Positions 35,443-47,607 are shown, numbered from the stretch's first letter. The stretch is 64,000 nt of DNA from Ipomoea triloba (GCF_003576645.1 NC_044930.1:2770415-2834414); one strand, 5' to 3'. Notes: a model not told the origin generated them from the letters alone. Translations and numbers: made by a program.

Positions 35443-36522
35443 CTAATAGATCAGAGCATGCGCATATATAGACGGTGACCGAAGCAAGCATGCAGAAAAC
35501 ATTTAATTTATTTGGAGTGATATAATAATAGATTGAGTATGTACGTAGTAAAACAATACCATGTTGTAATTTCATTTCTCTACTGTGTGGTTTTAGATTT
35601 GGTACGATACCAATTTGCTTTTCTTTACTTTGGATTTCTATCTGTTTAGTCGTACGTGTGTAATTTTTATTTTGTTTGAAATTAAGAAAGTAACACAAAA
35701 ATTTCATAATAACCATTCTAGTCCCCAACTACTTGCACATTATTATATATACAAAAGAGAAAATATCATTTTTTGTCCGTCAACTATAATACATGTATCA
35801 ATTTTGGTCTTTGACTATTAAAATTTTCAAATTAGGTCCATGACTATTCAATTTGTATCACTTTTGGTCCTTGACTATTAACATTTTCAAATTAGGTGTA
35901 TGACTATTCATTTTGTATCACATTTGGTCCTGCCGTAAAATTTTCCGGCCAAATTTCCGGCGAAGTCATCGGGGTGATTTGGTCCTGCCAGTAATAATTC
36001 AATTTTTTACTCATCTAGTAACAAAGTTGTGATTTGGTCTCCACCACGTCCTTTTGGTTAACTTCCTGCGCCATGGTGCGTCAAGTATAGTGACTTGTAG
36101 ACGTCGCTAATCTTTCGGGGCCCTGGTGCCCCTCCGGCTCACCAAAAAAAAAAAAAAACAAAGTTTGAAACTTATTAGATACATAGTGATTGGATTGGAG
36201 ATGATAGATGATAAGTCATGGAATGACTCATAATTGTGCTTCATTTTGTGTTAATTTTGCTTGAATGTTAGGTAAGTATGTGGGATGTCAGGATACAATG
36301 ATTTATTAATGATAAATATTTGTTAATGAGCACCGCCGGCCGTAATGAACGCAGCAATTAATTAGTTAATTAAAGTCAACTAAGTTAAGGATGACGACGA
36401 CTCAGTTACGTCTAGAGAACGAAAGGCTAGAGGATTTAATTGGTTGATTGAAAGCATTAAATGAATGGCATTATATTATATTTCATCACTTCCGTGACCT
36501 CTCTACACTAGCTAAGTCATTA
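35443..36522. other. Intergenic DNA with 60-bp repeat and transposon-like block
   Basis: Contains the short tandem repeat at 35763–35940, a GC-richer non-coding block (about 35930–36135) ending in a 15-A run near 36145–36160, and the DUF247 upstream region from 36330. The A-run after a GC-richer block suggests a retroposed tail, but no protein domain is present. Confidence 0.5.
35763..35940. repeat. 60-bp tandem repeat, about 3 copies
   Basis: Units of TATCA(A/C)TTTTGGTC(T/C)TTGACTATTA followed by (A)AATTTTCAAATTAGGT and ATGACTATTCA. The first copy is degraded and the last is partial. Confidence 0.8.
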
Positions 36523-37895
36523 ATGGCGGAGAAGGAGATCCGGCTAGCAGTAGGAGGAGACAGTAGTGTCCTAAAGAAGATTCACAAACTTCCACGTCAC
36601 TTGCGTTCCAAGGAGGACAGCGACGTGTACGATCCTAAAGTAGTGTCCATAGGGCCATACCACCACGGCAAACCACAACTGCAGCTCGTCCAGGGAATGA
36701 AGCGCAAGGTGTTGGATCATTTCATTTCCATTTCCAAGCAGGATTATGAGTTCTACTTTAAGAAGATGTTGGAGGTGGTGCATATGGCTCGGAGCTGTTA
36801 CATATTGATGGATGATGAAGAATTTGATGATGACCAATTCGCTGAAATGATGCTGCTAGACGGCTGCTTCCTATTGAATTACTGCCTGGTGACCACCGAT
36901 TACGGGGATGATGTTGCTACTAATAAAGCCCTGGAGTATTGCTCACCCCTGGATATTATAACCTTGGTTGACGCGGCTGCAGGGTGGTTGTTCATAGAAC
37001 GCGACACCTTATTGCTTGACAATCAGATCCCACTCTGGATTATTGAGCTCTTGTTTAACGCCACATATGGTAATGCTAATCCCCTCCATACATGGAAACA
37101 ACTACTTTCCATGACAAGCCAAGCAGCGGTTTGGGGAGAGATTGTGTACGAGAATGTTGATGAGCTGGAAAAACATATTATGCTGCAGCATCATGATGGA
37201 GCACCGCTTCATCTGTTAGAGTTTTATCATATGCTGATGATGGTCAGCCGCCCCTCCTCCTCCTCCTCTTCAGAAGCAGCAGCAGCTATAGGTAGCACCC
37301 CAAAAATGTCAACAAAAGAGTTTTCAGATGAGTACGCTTATTATTTCGTTCGGTCATGGATCTTAAATCAAAGGGCATTCATTTTAGCCGCAACTATATT
37401 GGTTATTCTCTCAGGGGCATCAAATTCAACTCTAATCTTCTGCGAGCAGAGGTTAAGCTTCCCGTTTTTGATGCAAACGCCTTTACCCGAGTTTACTTCC
37501 AAAACATGATAGCTTATGAGCTCTGCAACTACAGACGTACACAATTTGTGGTAGGTAGCTACATCAACTTTATGAAATCGCTCATTGTTTCTCCCCAAGA
37601 CGTTAAAGAGCTAAGAGAAAAGTGCATTATAAGAAGTGCACTTGGAGAGGACAAGGAGGTTGTCAAGTTGTTCCACGGGCTAAACACTCATGGCTTAGAA
37701 AATCCCATCATCTTCAGGGACGTCAAGCATAAAATCCTAAACTACTACAATAGCAAAACGAAGACGTGGATGGCTGAACTCACCCACACTTACTTCAGAA
37801 CCCCATGGACTGCTATAGCTTTTTTTGCTGCTACTTCTCTTCTTGTTTTAACTTTTTTGCAGACTTATTTCACCATTAACCCGCGAGGTCACTAG
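36523..37895 (+). pseudogene. DUF247 gene with a single-base frameshift
   Basis: The frame from ATG 36523 (MAEKEIRLAVGGD) contains VVSIGPYHHGKPQLQL, EMMLLDGCFLLNY, DNQIPLWIIELLF and LHLLEFYHM. At about 37347 it leaves the family pattern. The correct continuation (RSVMDLKSKGIHF … NMIAYELC … MKSLIVSPQDVKELREK … FLQTYFTINPRGH) is open in another frame to 37895. The paralogue's TTCCGTTCGGTC is TTCGTTCGGTC here, so one C has been lost. Joined, the product would be about 457 residues, the family length. It is either a young pseudogene or a sequencing/assembly indel. The shift truncates the protein before the C-terminal membrane helix. An upstream in-frame ATG (36448) precedes the conserved start and is not favoured. 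Confidence 0.85.
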
Positions 37896-38681
37896 CTAAC
37901 AGATCAGAGCACGCGCATATATAGACGGTATAATAATAGATTTGGTATGTAGTACAACAACAATACCATGTTGTAATTTCATTTTCTCTACTGTGTGCAG
38001 TGGTTTTAAATTTGGTACGATACCAATTTGCTTTTCTTTACTGTTGATTTCTATCTTTTTACTCGTAAGTGTGTAATTTTTATTTTGTTTGAAATTAAGA
38101 GTGTTTGATGTTTCTTTTTGTGTGTGTGTGGTGTAGGTTACGGAGTATTAAATTATGAACATTGAAATTTATATTGTGTTAATATTGTTGTATAAGTTTT
38201 TAGAGTTTTAATACATGTATTTTCAAAAAATTCTATTGATAAAAGAGTCATATAAAGTCCCGGCTCCTTCCCTCCCCTGGCCTTGGATTAAAATAAGAAT
38301 ATTGACATATTGAATTTATCATTGTTATGTTCACCTTTAAACCAATTCAACTCTAGAAAAAAAAAATCCAATTATTAATACCAAACCGACAGTAGTGCTT
38401 CTTGATTTTGATCAAATCGTTGAGAGCTCAAGAAGTATCATGGTGAATGCAAGTAAGTTCAAGGCAAACATAAACTTCCTTCTTCGATCAACTCCTTGCA
38501 TAATCTCTGCCTCAGCTTCTATGCATGGTAGATTGTGACCCCTTTTGTGAAGCTGAAAAATTTGATCTTTTTGAAACCCCTTATTGCAGATTTCATAAAC
38601 AAACATGTATTAGTGGTCTACTTTGTGAGGTAAATCATAATTCACGATATAATTTGCCTTGATGGGCGAATCATTATTTCA

Positions 38682-38900
38682 TAGACCATGATCCACATAT
38701 TTGTGTGAAGCATAAATAAAAAGTACGTTTTTAATATATTAAAAGTACATTATTTGTATACATGAAGTACATTATTTAAAAGTATGATTTTTTATATATT
38801 ATCAAATAATATATCTTCAGTACACAAATAATTATGTTTAGTATATTAAAAAAAAGTATATTGCATGCATGGTTCACACAGCTATGTGGCTCATGGACTA
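38682..38900. mobile_element. MITE with 32-bp inverted ends (GACCATG-type)
   Basis: Left end TAGACCATGATCCACATATT (38682–38701, continuing to 38713) and right end 38869–38900 are inverse copies with few mismatches. The AT-rich core of about 155 bp is non-coding. Related ends occur at 34075 and 59363–59558. Confidence 0.65.
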
Positions 38901-39199
38901 TGATTCACACAATAATTTGTCATGTTAGTTGGGCCAAGAGCTGGAAATATTTGGGCCTTAATTAAACGAATAGGCCAACTATTGGGCTCCAGCTTGTTAC
39001 ATTGTGTATGTGTTTTAAGTAGCCTCAATAGTGATACTCTCTTCTCAGAGCATCCTCATCAATGGGGTTATTTCACGGTATAAGAGGAATTTTTGTAAGT
39101 GTGATTAGGAAAGAGAAAATGGGAGGGGAGGAAAAATAATAATAAACAAATCTGATTTAAAAATAATTAAAAAAAACTAAAAAAAAAAAAAAAAAGAAT

Positions 39200-39224
39200 G
39201 TCAGGCGCGCTTATTGCGCCTGAC
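39200..39224. other. Perfect 9-bp stem hairpin next to poly-A
   Basis: GTCAGGCGC (39200–39208) and GCGCCTGAC (39216–39224) form a perfect stem around a 7-nt loop, directly after an A-rich run. It is GC-rich in AT-rich surroundings and may be the structured end of a Helitron or other relic. No function is claimed. Confidence 0.4.
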
Positions 39225-40813
39225 TAACAAGCAATTGGTTTTCTGGGGTACAGATTACTGTACCAATATTTCATATTTGCAGTTGCTTCCGTTTCTTCTC
39301 TTTCCTTCCATCTGATCTCTCACTGCCAGCAAAGCAAAAGTTGTACTAATCACCCCATATGATTCACTGATATGGATGGCCTCATTAGTTGAGTTTTTTC
39401 TTTAAAAAAATAATTGAAATGATGACTTCATAAACTTGAGAAAAGAATGTAGTAGATTGTACTAGTAGTAACTTGAGAAAAGAATGTAGCAGATTGTATT
39501 AGTAGTTTAGTTGGTAGATCGTGGATAAAAATGTAAGATTGAGAAATAGTAACCGTTGGCTCCTTGTAAGTATTAAATATTCGTCCTCACACTTAAGACA
39601 CTGTTGATTTATCGTAATTTATCTTTGGAGCGAGGGATTTCAGATTTATTTTTTGTGTGTGTGGTCAAGAAAAGAAGGAAGAAAATTAAAGGGTGAACCA
39701 ATGAATCATTAAGAAGAGCTTTAATTATTGTGTGAAATTTAAAGGTAAATAGTATATAGATTAAAAAGACTATGAATCAAAATAATTATATTTCTTCAAA
39801 AATATAATATATTGACGAAAAAGTTGTGTAATTTAAACTTTTCGAACGATTCAATTATTGGTCATTAGTTTTTCAATCGGTTTGATTTTTTCTAGCCCCT
39901 AATACAAATAGAATAAATAATTAATCGTACCTGCACGGATTTTGTTTACTGATTTAATAAATAATATTTGAAAGAAGAAGAATAAATAATTTACAAATAC
40001 TTTGTTGAGTCAGGACGCGCTTCCGTTGTTGAACTAAGGACAAACGATTTGATTCGTCATTTCCTAAGAGACCGTTGGAGTTATGGATTTAATTTTCTAG
40101 AAAAAGAATAAGTAATTCGCTTTTCGGTGGCAAGGAACTGGATACATTTATAATGGGAAGTTTGAGAATCTACATGTTGTTATGACGCATGCAAATACGT
40201 CATCATGAAAACATTATCTCTTTAAAATGATTCGTCCATTTGGGCTTGTCGTATGCTCTATTGCTCTTAGAAAAAAAAATTAAAAAATTATTAGCATTGT
40301 TTCTTATCACAAAAAGTTAAACAAAGTTTTTATTTTTTAAAATTATTAAACTTCTTCTCTCTTATCTTTTCTTTTGTTTTATTTTTTTTAAACTTATTAG
40401 TGTTAATTGCAATTTTGGTTTTAAAATAAGAATGACCAAATTAATCTCTTAATTACAGAATAAAAATATGTCAATGTTATCTCTAAGACTCTAATTATGT
40501 GTATATGTGTAATTTTGACTATGCTCTTTGTCACATCAGTCTTTTCTTCTTTGTTATCTCTAACTATGCGTATATGTGTTATTTTAATTTGACTATACTC
40601 ATTGTCACATGTTCATACATACTTTCTCAATCTACTGAAGTAAATATGATATTGACACAACTTTATAATTAGGGGATAAATTGGTTAGATATAAGTAGGT
40701 TGATTGCCTTTGAGATAAAATGGAAGTGTCCAATTTCTAGTTCCCAACTATATGATAATGTTACGTGACTGCATTACGCATGTCTAGCTACCTACCAAGG
40801 TGCCCGCTCATCC

Positions 40814-40821
40814 ACTATAAA
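40814..40821 (+). promoter_or_regulatory. TATA box of methyltransferase gene 1
   Basis: CTATAAAA lies 96 bp before the start codon at 40917, in a short leader with no other ATG in a good context. Position and sequence fit a plant core promoter. Confidence 0.55.
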
Positions 40822-40916
40822 ACCTCACCTATCTATCTCATTGTTATTATTCAGTAAAAAGTAAAGCACACACTGCAAACATAACTAGCTAGGGATAGAA
40901 ATAACAAATTTGGAGA

Positions 40917-42120
40917 ATGGCACAACTTTTTGTGAAGCAGGCAAAACAATATTCAGAGGGAAGGCCATCATACCCACAAGAGCTTTTCCATTTCATTGCC
41001 TCTAAAACTCCATCTCATGACCTTGCGTGGGATGTCGGCACTGGTAGTGGCCAAGCTGCCAAATCAGTATATCCCTTTCCGACTCAACTTTTAACTTTAT
41101 AATTATCTAGCTAATTATTCAATCATTTATTTTAGAATCAAGCACTAGTTAGCAACAAATGTGCAAGTTTATTTCATTATACTGATTTTTGAGACGTTGG
41201 ATGTTAGTTAGACTTGATTTTTAAAGTCCTTTATATGCCTCAGTCCAATAATCCCCTCCCAGCACCAACCAGTCTTGAATTATTGTTGGGACTCGAACCC
41301 CTGACTCTGAAAGTACACTTTATTTTCTTATATCCTCATTTTTTAAAGTGTTTAATTTGGCCTTTTTAAGTCTATTATTGGCATCGGCCCAACAATTTTC
41401 ACTTAATTGCCTATGTGGCTATGTGTCATAATATATTTATGGTTGAGTTTTATATTTATTTTTAAATTTTTATAGCTAGCAACGATATACAAGAGTATGG
41501 TTGCCACGGACACGAGCCAGCAGCAACTGGAGTACGCAGCAAAGCTTCCCAACGTGCGATACGAGCGCACCCCTCCCAAGATGTCGACGGCGGAGCTGGA
41601 AGCCTTAGTGGGAAAGGAATCCACGTTCGATCTGGTCACCGTAGCGCAAGCAATGCACTGGTTCGATCTGCCGGCGTTTTACCAGCAGGCAAAACGGCTC
41701 CTCAAGAAACCCGACGGGGTAATCGCCGCGTGGTGCTACACGCTGGCCCAAGTCAACGAAGCCGTGGACGCCTTGCTGCGCAACCTCTACTTCGTGGACC
41801 TCGACCCCTACTGGGAATCGCCGAAGAAGCTGGTGGACGATGAGTACAGGAGCATCGAGTTCCCGTTCGAGGCGGTGGAAGGGTGCGCGGGTACTGGGCC
41901 GTTCGAGTTCACGGCGGAGCGAGTGATGGATTTGGACGGGTATTTGACGTGGTTGAGGTCGTGGTCGGCGTACCAGACCGCCAAGCATAAGGGTGTGGAG
42001 GTGCTGGGCGAGGATATTGTGGAGAGATTCAGAGATGCTTGGAATGGAGATGGGGGTGGTCAGAAACGTGTCACTTTCCCTGTTTTTCTGAGGATTGGAA
42101 AGGTGGGGAATGATTCCTAA
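40917..42120 (+). CDS. SAM-dependent methyltransferase (EMB-like), paralogue 1
   Basis: Two exons, 40917–41066 and 41476–42120, with a 409-bp GT–AG intron in phase 0, give 264 residues. The N-terminus has KQAKQYSEGRPSYP, typical of the plant embryo-abundant-protein-like Methyltransf_11 group. The SAM-binding motif I is AWDVGTGSGQAA (about 37–48), split from TIYKSMVATDTS by the intron. AQAMHWFDLPAFYQQAKRLL and KKPDGVIAAWCY are the conserved central motifs. Substrate is unknown for this group; the fold is a soluble class I Rossmann methyltransferase. It is the most diverged of three copies, with a GC-rich second exon unlike the other two. No lesions. Confidence 0.92.
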
Positions 42121-42917
42121 TTTGTGTCTAGTCCCAACGTCCCGACCTGACAGGATTTGTGGATCATAATATAATGTGTTGCATGTTAAACCTATGAATA
42201 AAAGATATGAATAAGTCTTAGGCTCAAGAGGAAGATTTACATACATTGTGGTCTGTGGATATGCTGCGTCAGGCGTCAGCATCATCTCCCTGCTGTGGGC
42301 AACAAAGACTCACGTGTAGATCAGATTTCTTGATCATTATTGGCTATTTGATGTTTTGTAATATTATAATAAATTATATATTCATAGTTTTTATAATTAA
42401 AAAAAATTATTACATTTACTTTTGTCACACTAAAATGCTAAACTATGGGGTGTACAATATAAAAATAAATACAAATGATTATGAAAAGACTTCAACCTAT
42501 TTTTATGGGTTAAAATTAATAATTAGGGTATTAATGACCCAATTTTTTCATGAGATATTTGGGATATGCTTAATGAAAATTTGACTATAAAGTTTTCAAT
42601 TCTTGAATAATTTTAATAATGAATTTGGAACAAATTTGAGTTGTTTTTTTTTTTTGTTTTCTTTGTTTTTTGTGATGAGGAGAGCTCGTAGTCATTACTC
42701 AAAGATGTGGAATGGGTAAACGTAAATCCAGTCTTGTAACTTTAGTCGACTAAAGAGTTGTAAGGAGATAAATCACTCTAAGTTATTTATGACTGGCTGG
42801 CTAAAGCTAAGAATATCAATAGTTATTATATATAATACGGAGGATATGTTTTCATGATGTTGACGCACTTGCATGCGTTATAATAACATTACTTCCGCAA
42901 CCCAATAGGAAAGTTTA

Positions 42918-43077
42918 GCCACTTAAAGAGAAGTAGACAATAAATTGAAATAGTCTTGACCAAGACGTGTTAAATAATGGTTTATCCACTTAAAAAGAAG
43001 TAGACAATAAATTGAAATAGTGGCGTCTTGACCAAGACGTGTTAAATAATGGTTTAGCCACTTAAGAGAAGTGGACA
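42918..43077. repeat. 66–71-bp tandem repeat, 2.3 copies
   Basis: Unit CCACTTAAA(G/A)AGAAGTAGACAATAAATTGAAATAG followed by TCTTGACCAAGACGTGTTAAATAATGGTTTA. The second copy has an extra TGGCG. TCTTGACCAAGA is a 12-bp palindrome within each full unit. Confidence 0.9.
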
Positions 43078-43080
43078 AAA

Positions 43081-43440
43081 TTAAAGAATGTGATTGATAA
43101 TACACTAGACCTGAGCTATATGAATCGGCCTACGAGAGTAATTGGATCAATAAGGCCCAAGAAGGAGACCCAAGGCAAAGCTATCAAAAAGTTAAGGATT
43201 GGACTTAGTATTTGTAATATTAACAAGATTAGGATTTATTAGTCATAATATAACAGAGACTCCTCGTATGAGGCAGTCCTGGATTCTTATTCCACTCTAG
43301 ACCCAAAATATGTATAAATATATTCTCCAACCATGGAGAGGAGACAAACAATTTTGAGCAATATAATACCTATATTCTCTCCATATATTTTTATTACATT
43401 TTTCCTATATTCTCACTATTCTAATAAGTAGTGTTGGCCT
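43081..43440 (+). mobile_element. Possible solo LTR
   Basis: The non-coding block has a TATA-like ATGTATAAATATAT (about 43308–43321) followed by CCATGGAGAGGAGACAAACAATTTTGAGC and an AT-rich run, the layout seen in LTR promoters. There is no second LTR and no clear target-site duplication. Weak evidence. Confidence 0.25.
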
Positions 43441-44202
43441 GTGACTACCAAAAATCATAAAACCAATTAAATGGTAGATGATGTGTGTTTGTTATATATT
43501 TCCATGGCTTTTGTTGCTTGAAATCAACTACGTACCCTAGGTTTGAAGTTTAATTGATGTCCCTTCTCCAAGTGCTTTAAAGCTCATTAGCTCTATAGGT
43601 TCAAGGATATGATTATATATGAACAGAAATGATGAATAAGTACATGTTTGAATTGGTTTCCATGCAATATAATCACACAATTTTCAGATTTGGCACAAAA
43701 ATTATAAAATTACATAATAATATTAACGTAATAGAAAATTCTGAAGTGCTAACTGATATCATGCAGATTTGCATAAGGTACAATTCTACATACTATATAC
43801 ATTGTATTGAGAATTATTGAGAGGACACTTATGGGCGGAGGCATGGTAAAGGACCAAGTCTAGCACCAAGTAGTTAGAGGGATTGTTGAGCGAAGGTCTG
43901 AAGGACCAAGTTCAGCACTTTGCCTCACAAAAATTATGTGACTGTATAAGAAAATCTAGTTATATTTTCGCTATTAGCTATAACTTTCGGCGTTATGATA
44001 AACGTTTGATTCTAACATAATGGTTTTACCCATACCAATGCTCATCTTAGACTTTTCCTAACACAACATAAGCACAATAATGTTCATAAATTTAATAGCT
44101 CATACCAAAAAAAAAAAAAAAGAAACAAAAGTTCCAATCCTTTGTAATCCTTTTCTTATTCAAATCCTTTCCGATGCTACCCTCTTTAGAAAGAAGTTTC
44201 AA

Positions 44203-45581
44203 TCAATTGTGTTGATTGAAGGCAGCATAGGTTTGTGCAGAAGTTAAAATAAGAAGAACACAAGCAGCAAATAGAGCTATAATACTCCAAGGGCTTTTGA
44301 GGTAAGTGTAGAGGAGTTCAGCAATCCACGTCTTTGCTTTGCTATCGTAGTGCTCTTGAATTTTCAACTTCACCTCTCTGAAAATGTAGGAGTTGTCAAC
44401 TCCATAGGTCTTTAGACTTTTGAACAGTTGTGCCACTTCCATGTCATCTCCAAGTGTGTTTTGTATGATTCGCTTTTCTCGCAACTCTTTCACATCTTCA
44501 GGACAAACAATCAATGATTTCATAAAGTTCACATAAGAAATTACCTCTAATTCTGTGCATCTATGGGAACACATCTCGTAAGCTATCATGTTGGTGAAGA
44601 AAACTTTGGTGAGTGTGGTGGCACACCAAATAGGAAGTTTTAGTTTTCCATACATGTAGTTAGACTCAAATTGTATGCTCATCACAGAATAAATATTATC
44701 ACTGGGAGCAAAATGAATACCCTTTGATTTCAGATCCATGACCGAACGAAATACGTAACCAAAATTTTCAAATGTCTCTTTTTGCAAGCATTTCTTTTTA
44801 GTGGGCATGATTTTGGGCCAGCAACCTGCAGAGTGGGTGGAGGGCAATAAAAGCATTTGGGTGGGGTGAGATTTGCAGACCATTTGCATGTGGAAAGCTT
44901 CCAATATATGAAGCGGTTTGCCATGTCGTTCTTCCTCGTCCTCCTTATAATCCACCACCCCGAAAAGATTTCTTTGGCAATACTTTACAAGTACTTGATT
45001 CCATGAAATCCCAATGGTATTACCATATCTGGAAGTAAACAAGAAGTCAACAATCCAGAGGGGAACCTGATTTTCAAACAAAAAGGTGTCATGTTGCATG
45101 AATACCCAATTTGCTCAAACAGATAAGCACGGCAATATTTGAATACATTAAGATGCCTCTCTCCTGATAGGAGAAAATATAATAGGAAACAAGCATCGAG
45201 AAGCATCATTTCAACAAATTCTGAATCACCAAATTCATCTGTCGACCCAGAAGCATAACCCCTCCGGGCTGCATCTACCACCTCTAGCAACTTGTTTCTA
45301 TAGAAATTAAGGTCCCTGTCACCGCCGGAAATGAATTCCTCCAAGACTTTGTGTTTGAATCCCTGAAGAAGCTGCAGCTCCGGCTTGCCGTGGTGGTATG
45401 GCCCTAGAGAAACCACTTTAGGATCGTAGTCGTCGTTGCTGTTGCCGTTCTGGGAACGCAAGAAAGATGGAATTCTTTGTATCTTTTTTATACTCTGCTC
45501 GCGTACCATCATTATAGGAGCAGTGTGTTCTTCACTTCCTCCTACGCCTACCTGGATCTCAATCCTGTTAGGCGATGCCAT
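44203..45581 (-). pseudogene. DUF247 gene with a 13-bp deletion frameshift
   Basis: From ATG 45581 the frame contains IQRIPSFLRSQNG, KVVSLGPYHHGKPELQ and EMMLLDACFLLYF. Near 45098–45101 it shifts: where the intact paralogue at 31527 has GYSGSFFLQLDTYLFENQ, this copy retains GYS and then two bases before CAACATGAC, a net loss of 13 bp. The remainder (DTFLFENQVPLWIVDFLF … FRSVMDLKSKGIHF … KSLIVCPEDVKELREK … membrane helix … TSAQTYAAFNQHN) stays open to 44203. As written, the first frame ends soon after the deletion. Similarity to the 31527 gene is higher than to the 36523 copies. It lies in opposite orientation to the other copies, between methyltransferase genes 1 and 2. Confidence 0.88.
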
Positions 45582-46473
45582 TAATTAATGTTTGAGGAAG
45601 AGAAAGGGCAGTGATTTAATTCGGAGTGTCATTTGACTAATTATTGCTCTTCCAAGTCTGGCGGCCCAGCAATAGTCATTGTCATATAGGCAATGCTTTG
45701 TGGGGCTTACCAACTTAAATCAAGAAAGCTGAGATTCAAACTCATGTACTATTAATTGTCTTGATTAGGATATTTATTTTCATTGCAAGTCTACTTTTAG
45801 TGATAGAAGTTAAGAGTGAGGAAGGATCCATCAAATCTGCTCTTATCCTATCTTCATCCATTAAAGGGGATGGGATGCAGATTCATTAGTGACGGTTTAA
45901 AAACATGAAAAATGATTTTCAGAAAAATGATTATTTTTTTGAAAAATATTTTAATTTTTTGTTGTTTGATACAAAGTTTAAAAACTATATTTTGCTATTT
46001 AATTTAAAATTAAGAAATCACATTTTTTATATTTTATTCATTTTCTTGAAAATGAATATATTATTTGTTATAAAATAATAATAATAATTTGTTGTGAGGG
46101 TGGTGGTGATGTGGTGTGATAGGTGGTGGTGTAGTGTTGGTGTTAGATTTTGTTTTTTTTTTTTTTTTTTTTTGCGAAAATATTTTGCTTTTAAAATGGA
46201 CATATAAGTAAAAATCTTGTGATGCCATCATCACATGTGGTGTTGTAGGATTTATTTTACTTTTTTTTTTTCCAAAGTAAAATAAAAATAATAGAAAAGA
46301 ACTTCAACTTTCTATTTGGTCAAAATTGATAATATGCTAGACCCACCATGACTGCAAAGCGATGGAAAAAGCAAAACCAAACACGCAAGTAGCAAATAGA
46401 CATGCTTAAAAAGTGAGACTTTCCCTGTACATCCCCGCGCCTCTCGGAGAGAGATACAGAGGAATCGAAGAAA
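45582..46473. other. Intergenic DNA between DUF247 pseudogene and methyltransferase 2
   Basis: Divergent spacer. It contains the truncated CCA-type element (45893–46170) and, from about 46345, the methyltransferase proximal promoter. That region shares a GGAAAAAGCAAAACCAAACACGC-like block with the region at 48870–48895 upstream of methyltransferase 3. Confidence 0.55.
45893..46170. mobile_element. Truncated relative of the CCA-core element
   Basis: GAAAAATGATTTTCAGAAAAATGA at the left, then AATTAAGAAATCAC, ATTCATTTTC and a GGTGGTGGTGATGTGG core (46096–46136) match the inverse of the right half of the element at 18053–18772 in the same order. The left half is missing and a run of T follows at 46149–46170. 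Confidence 0.5.
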
Positions 46474-47567
46474 ATGGCAGATTTGTTCTTGGAGCAAGGA
46501 AAGCAGTACTCTGAGGGAAGACCCACCTACCCACAACAACTATTCGATTTCATAGCCTCAAAAACACCCTGCCATGACCTCGTCTGGGATGTCGGCACCG
46601 GCAGCGGTCAGGCTGCCATGTCTGTAAGTCTTCCCTAGCTTCACACTTTATCTGCATCTGCAGCTTCGAAAATCCTATCTCTTCCACTCTTTCTTGAATA
46701 CTTAAGATCATATATGAGCTTTCAAATGATTCCCTTAGCAATCAGATCCAAAATTCTTTGGACAGAAGCCAGTAAAGGTCAAGTCTATCAATTGGTGGCT
46801 AGAAATTTGTCTGTTCCTGAAAATGTGATGACTGTCTGTAAAGAAATAAAATTGTGTCATGACTACTAGCTATAGTTTTTGGTACGATGATAAGCCTTTG
46901 ATCCTGACAAAAATTGTTTTTGTAGTTAGCTGAGAAGTACAAGAATGTGGTGGGCACAGACACAAGCCCAAACCAACTCCAATTCGCACCAAACCTCCCC
47001 AATGTCCGCTACGTCTGCACTCCCCCCAACATGTCCTTAACCGATCTAGAAACCAACATAGGAGCAGAATCAAGTGCTGATTTGGTGACAATTGCTCAAG
47101 CCATGCACTGGTTTGATCTCCCAACCTTCTACCAGCAAGTCAAATGGATACTCAAGAAACCGGGCGGGGTTATCGCAGCCTGGTGCTACTATTTACCAGA
47201 GGTCAGCACTTCAGTGGACTCTGTTTTCCTCAGATATTACACTGCCTCTGGTCCCTTCTGGGATCCTGCAAGAAAGTTGGTTGATGATAAGTACAGGACC
47301 ATTGATTTCCCGTTTGATCCAGTGGAGGGATGTGAACACAACGGGCCGTTTGAGTTCAAGGCAGAGAGATTGATGGATTTGGAGAGCTATTTCACGTATC
47401 TTAGGTCATCTTCTGCATACCAGACTGCAAAACACAAGGGTGTAGAGCTTCTGGGCAGTGATGTGATTGAAGATTTCACTCGAGCTTGGAATGAAGATGG
47501 CAAAAGCCAGAAGATTGTTGCTTTTCCTATTTTCCTCAGGATTGGGAAAGTTGGGAATTTAGATTGA
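46474..47567 (+). CDS. SAM-dependent methyltransferase (EMB-like), paralogue 2
   Basis: Exons 46474–46623 and 46926–47567 with a 302-bp GT–AG intron in phase 0 give 263 residues. Starts MADLFLEQGKQYSEGRPTYP. Motif I VWDVGTGSGQAA ends exon 1; exon 2 opens with LAEKYKNVVGTDTSPNQLQ, followed by IAQAMHWFDLPTFYQQVKWI and KKPGGVIAAWCYY. The conserved GGV in the last motif fits the family better than the DGV of paralogue 1. It is close to paralogue 3 throughout, including identical exon sizes, so these two are a recent tandem duplication. Cytosolic, with an unknown small-molecule or carboxylate substrate. Confidence 0.93.
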
Positions 47568-47607
47568 AACCAGTTGTCATAATCTCATTCATGGTAAGAG
47601 TTCTTAT

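Larger units (their letters stand above)
37896..40813. other. Intergenic DNA
   Basis: Contains a MITE (38682–38900) and a poly-A tract followed by a perfect hairpin (39200–39224). The rest is AT-rich and featureless. Short frames, for example near 38412–38606 on minus, show no recognisable family. Confidence 0.6.
42121..44202. other. Intergenic DNA with tandem repeat and LTR-like block
   Basis: Holds a T-rich transposon scrap (about 42645–42810, GATGAGGAGAGCTCGTAGTCATTACTC type, weakly like 23030–23060), the tandem repeat at 42918–43077 and an LTR-like block at 43081–43440. No supported gene. Confidence 0.5.

Noticed and set aside
36448..36522. Upstream in-frame ATG extending the 36523 DUF247 copy by 25 codons
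   Set aside because: The equivalent region of the 34842 copy is non-coding upstream DNA and the family start aligns with 36523.
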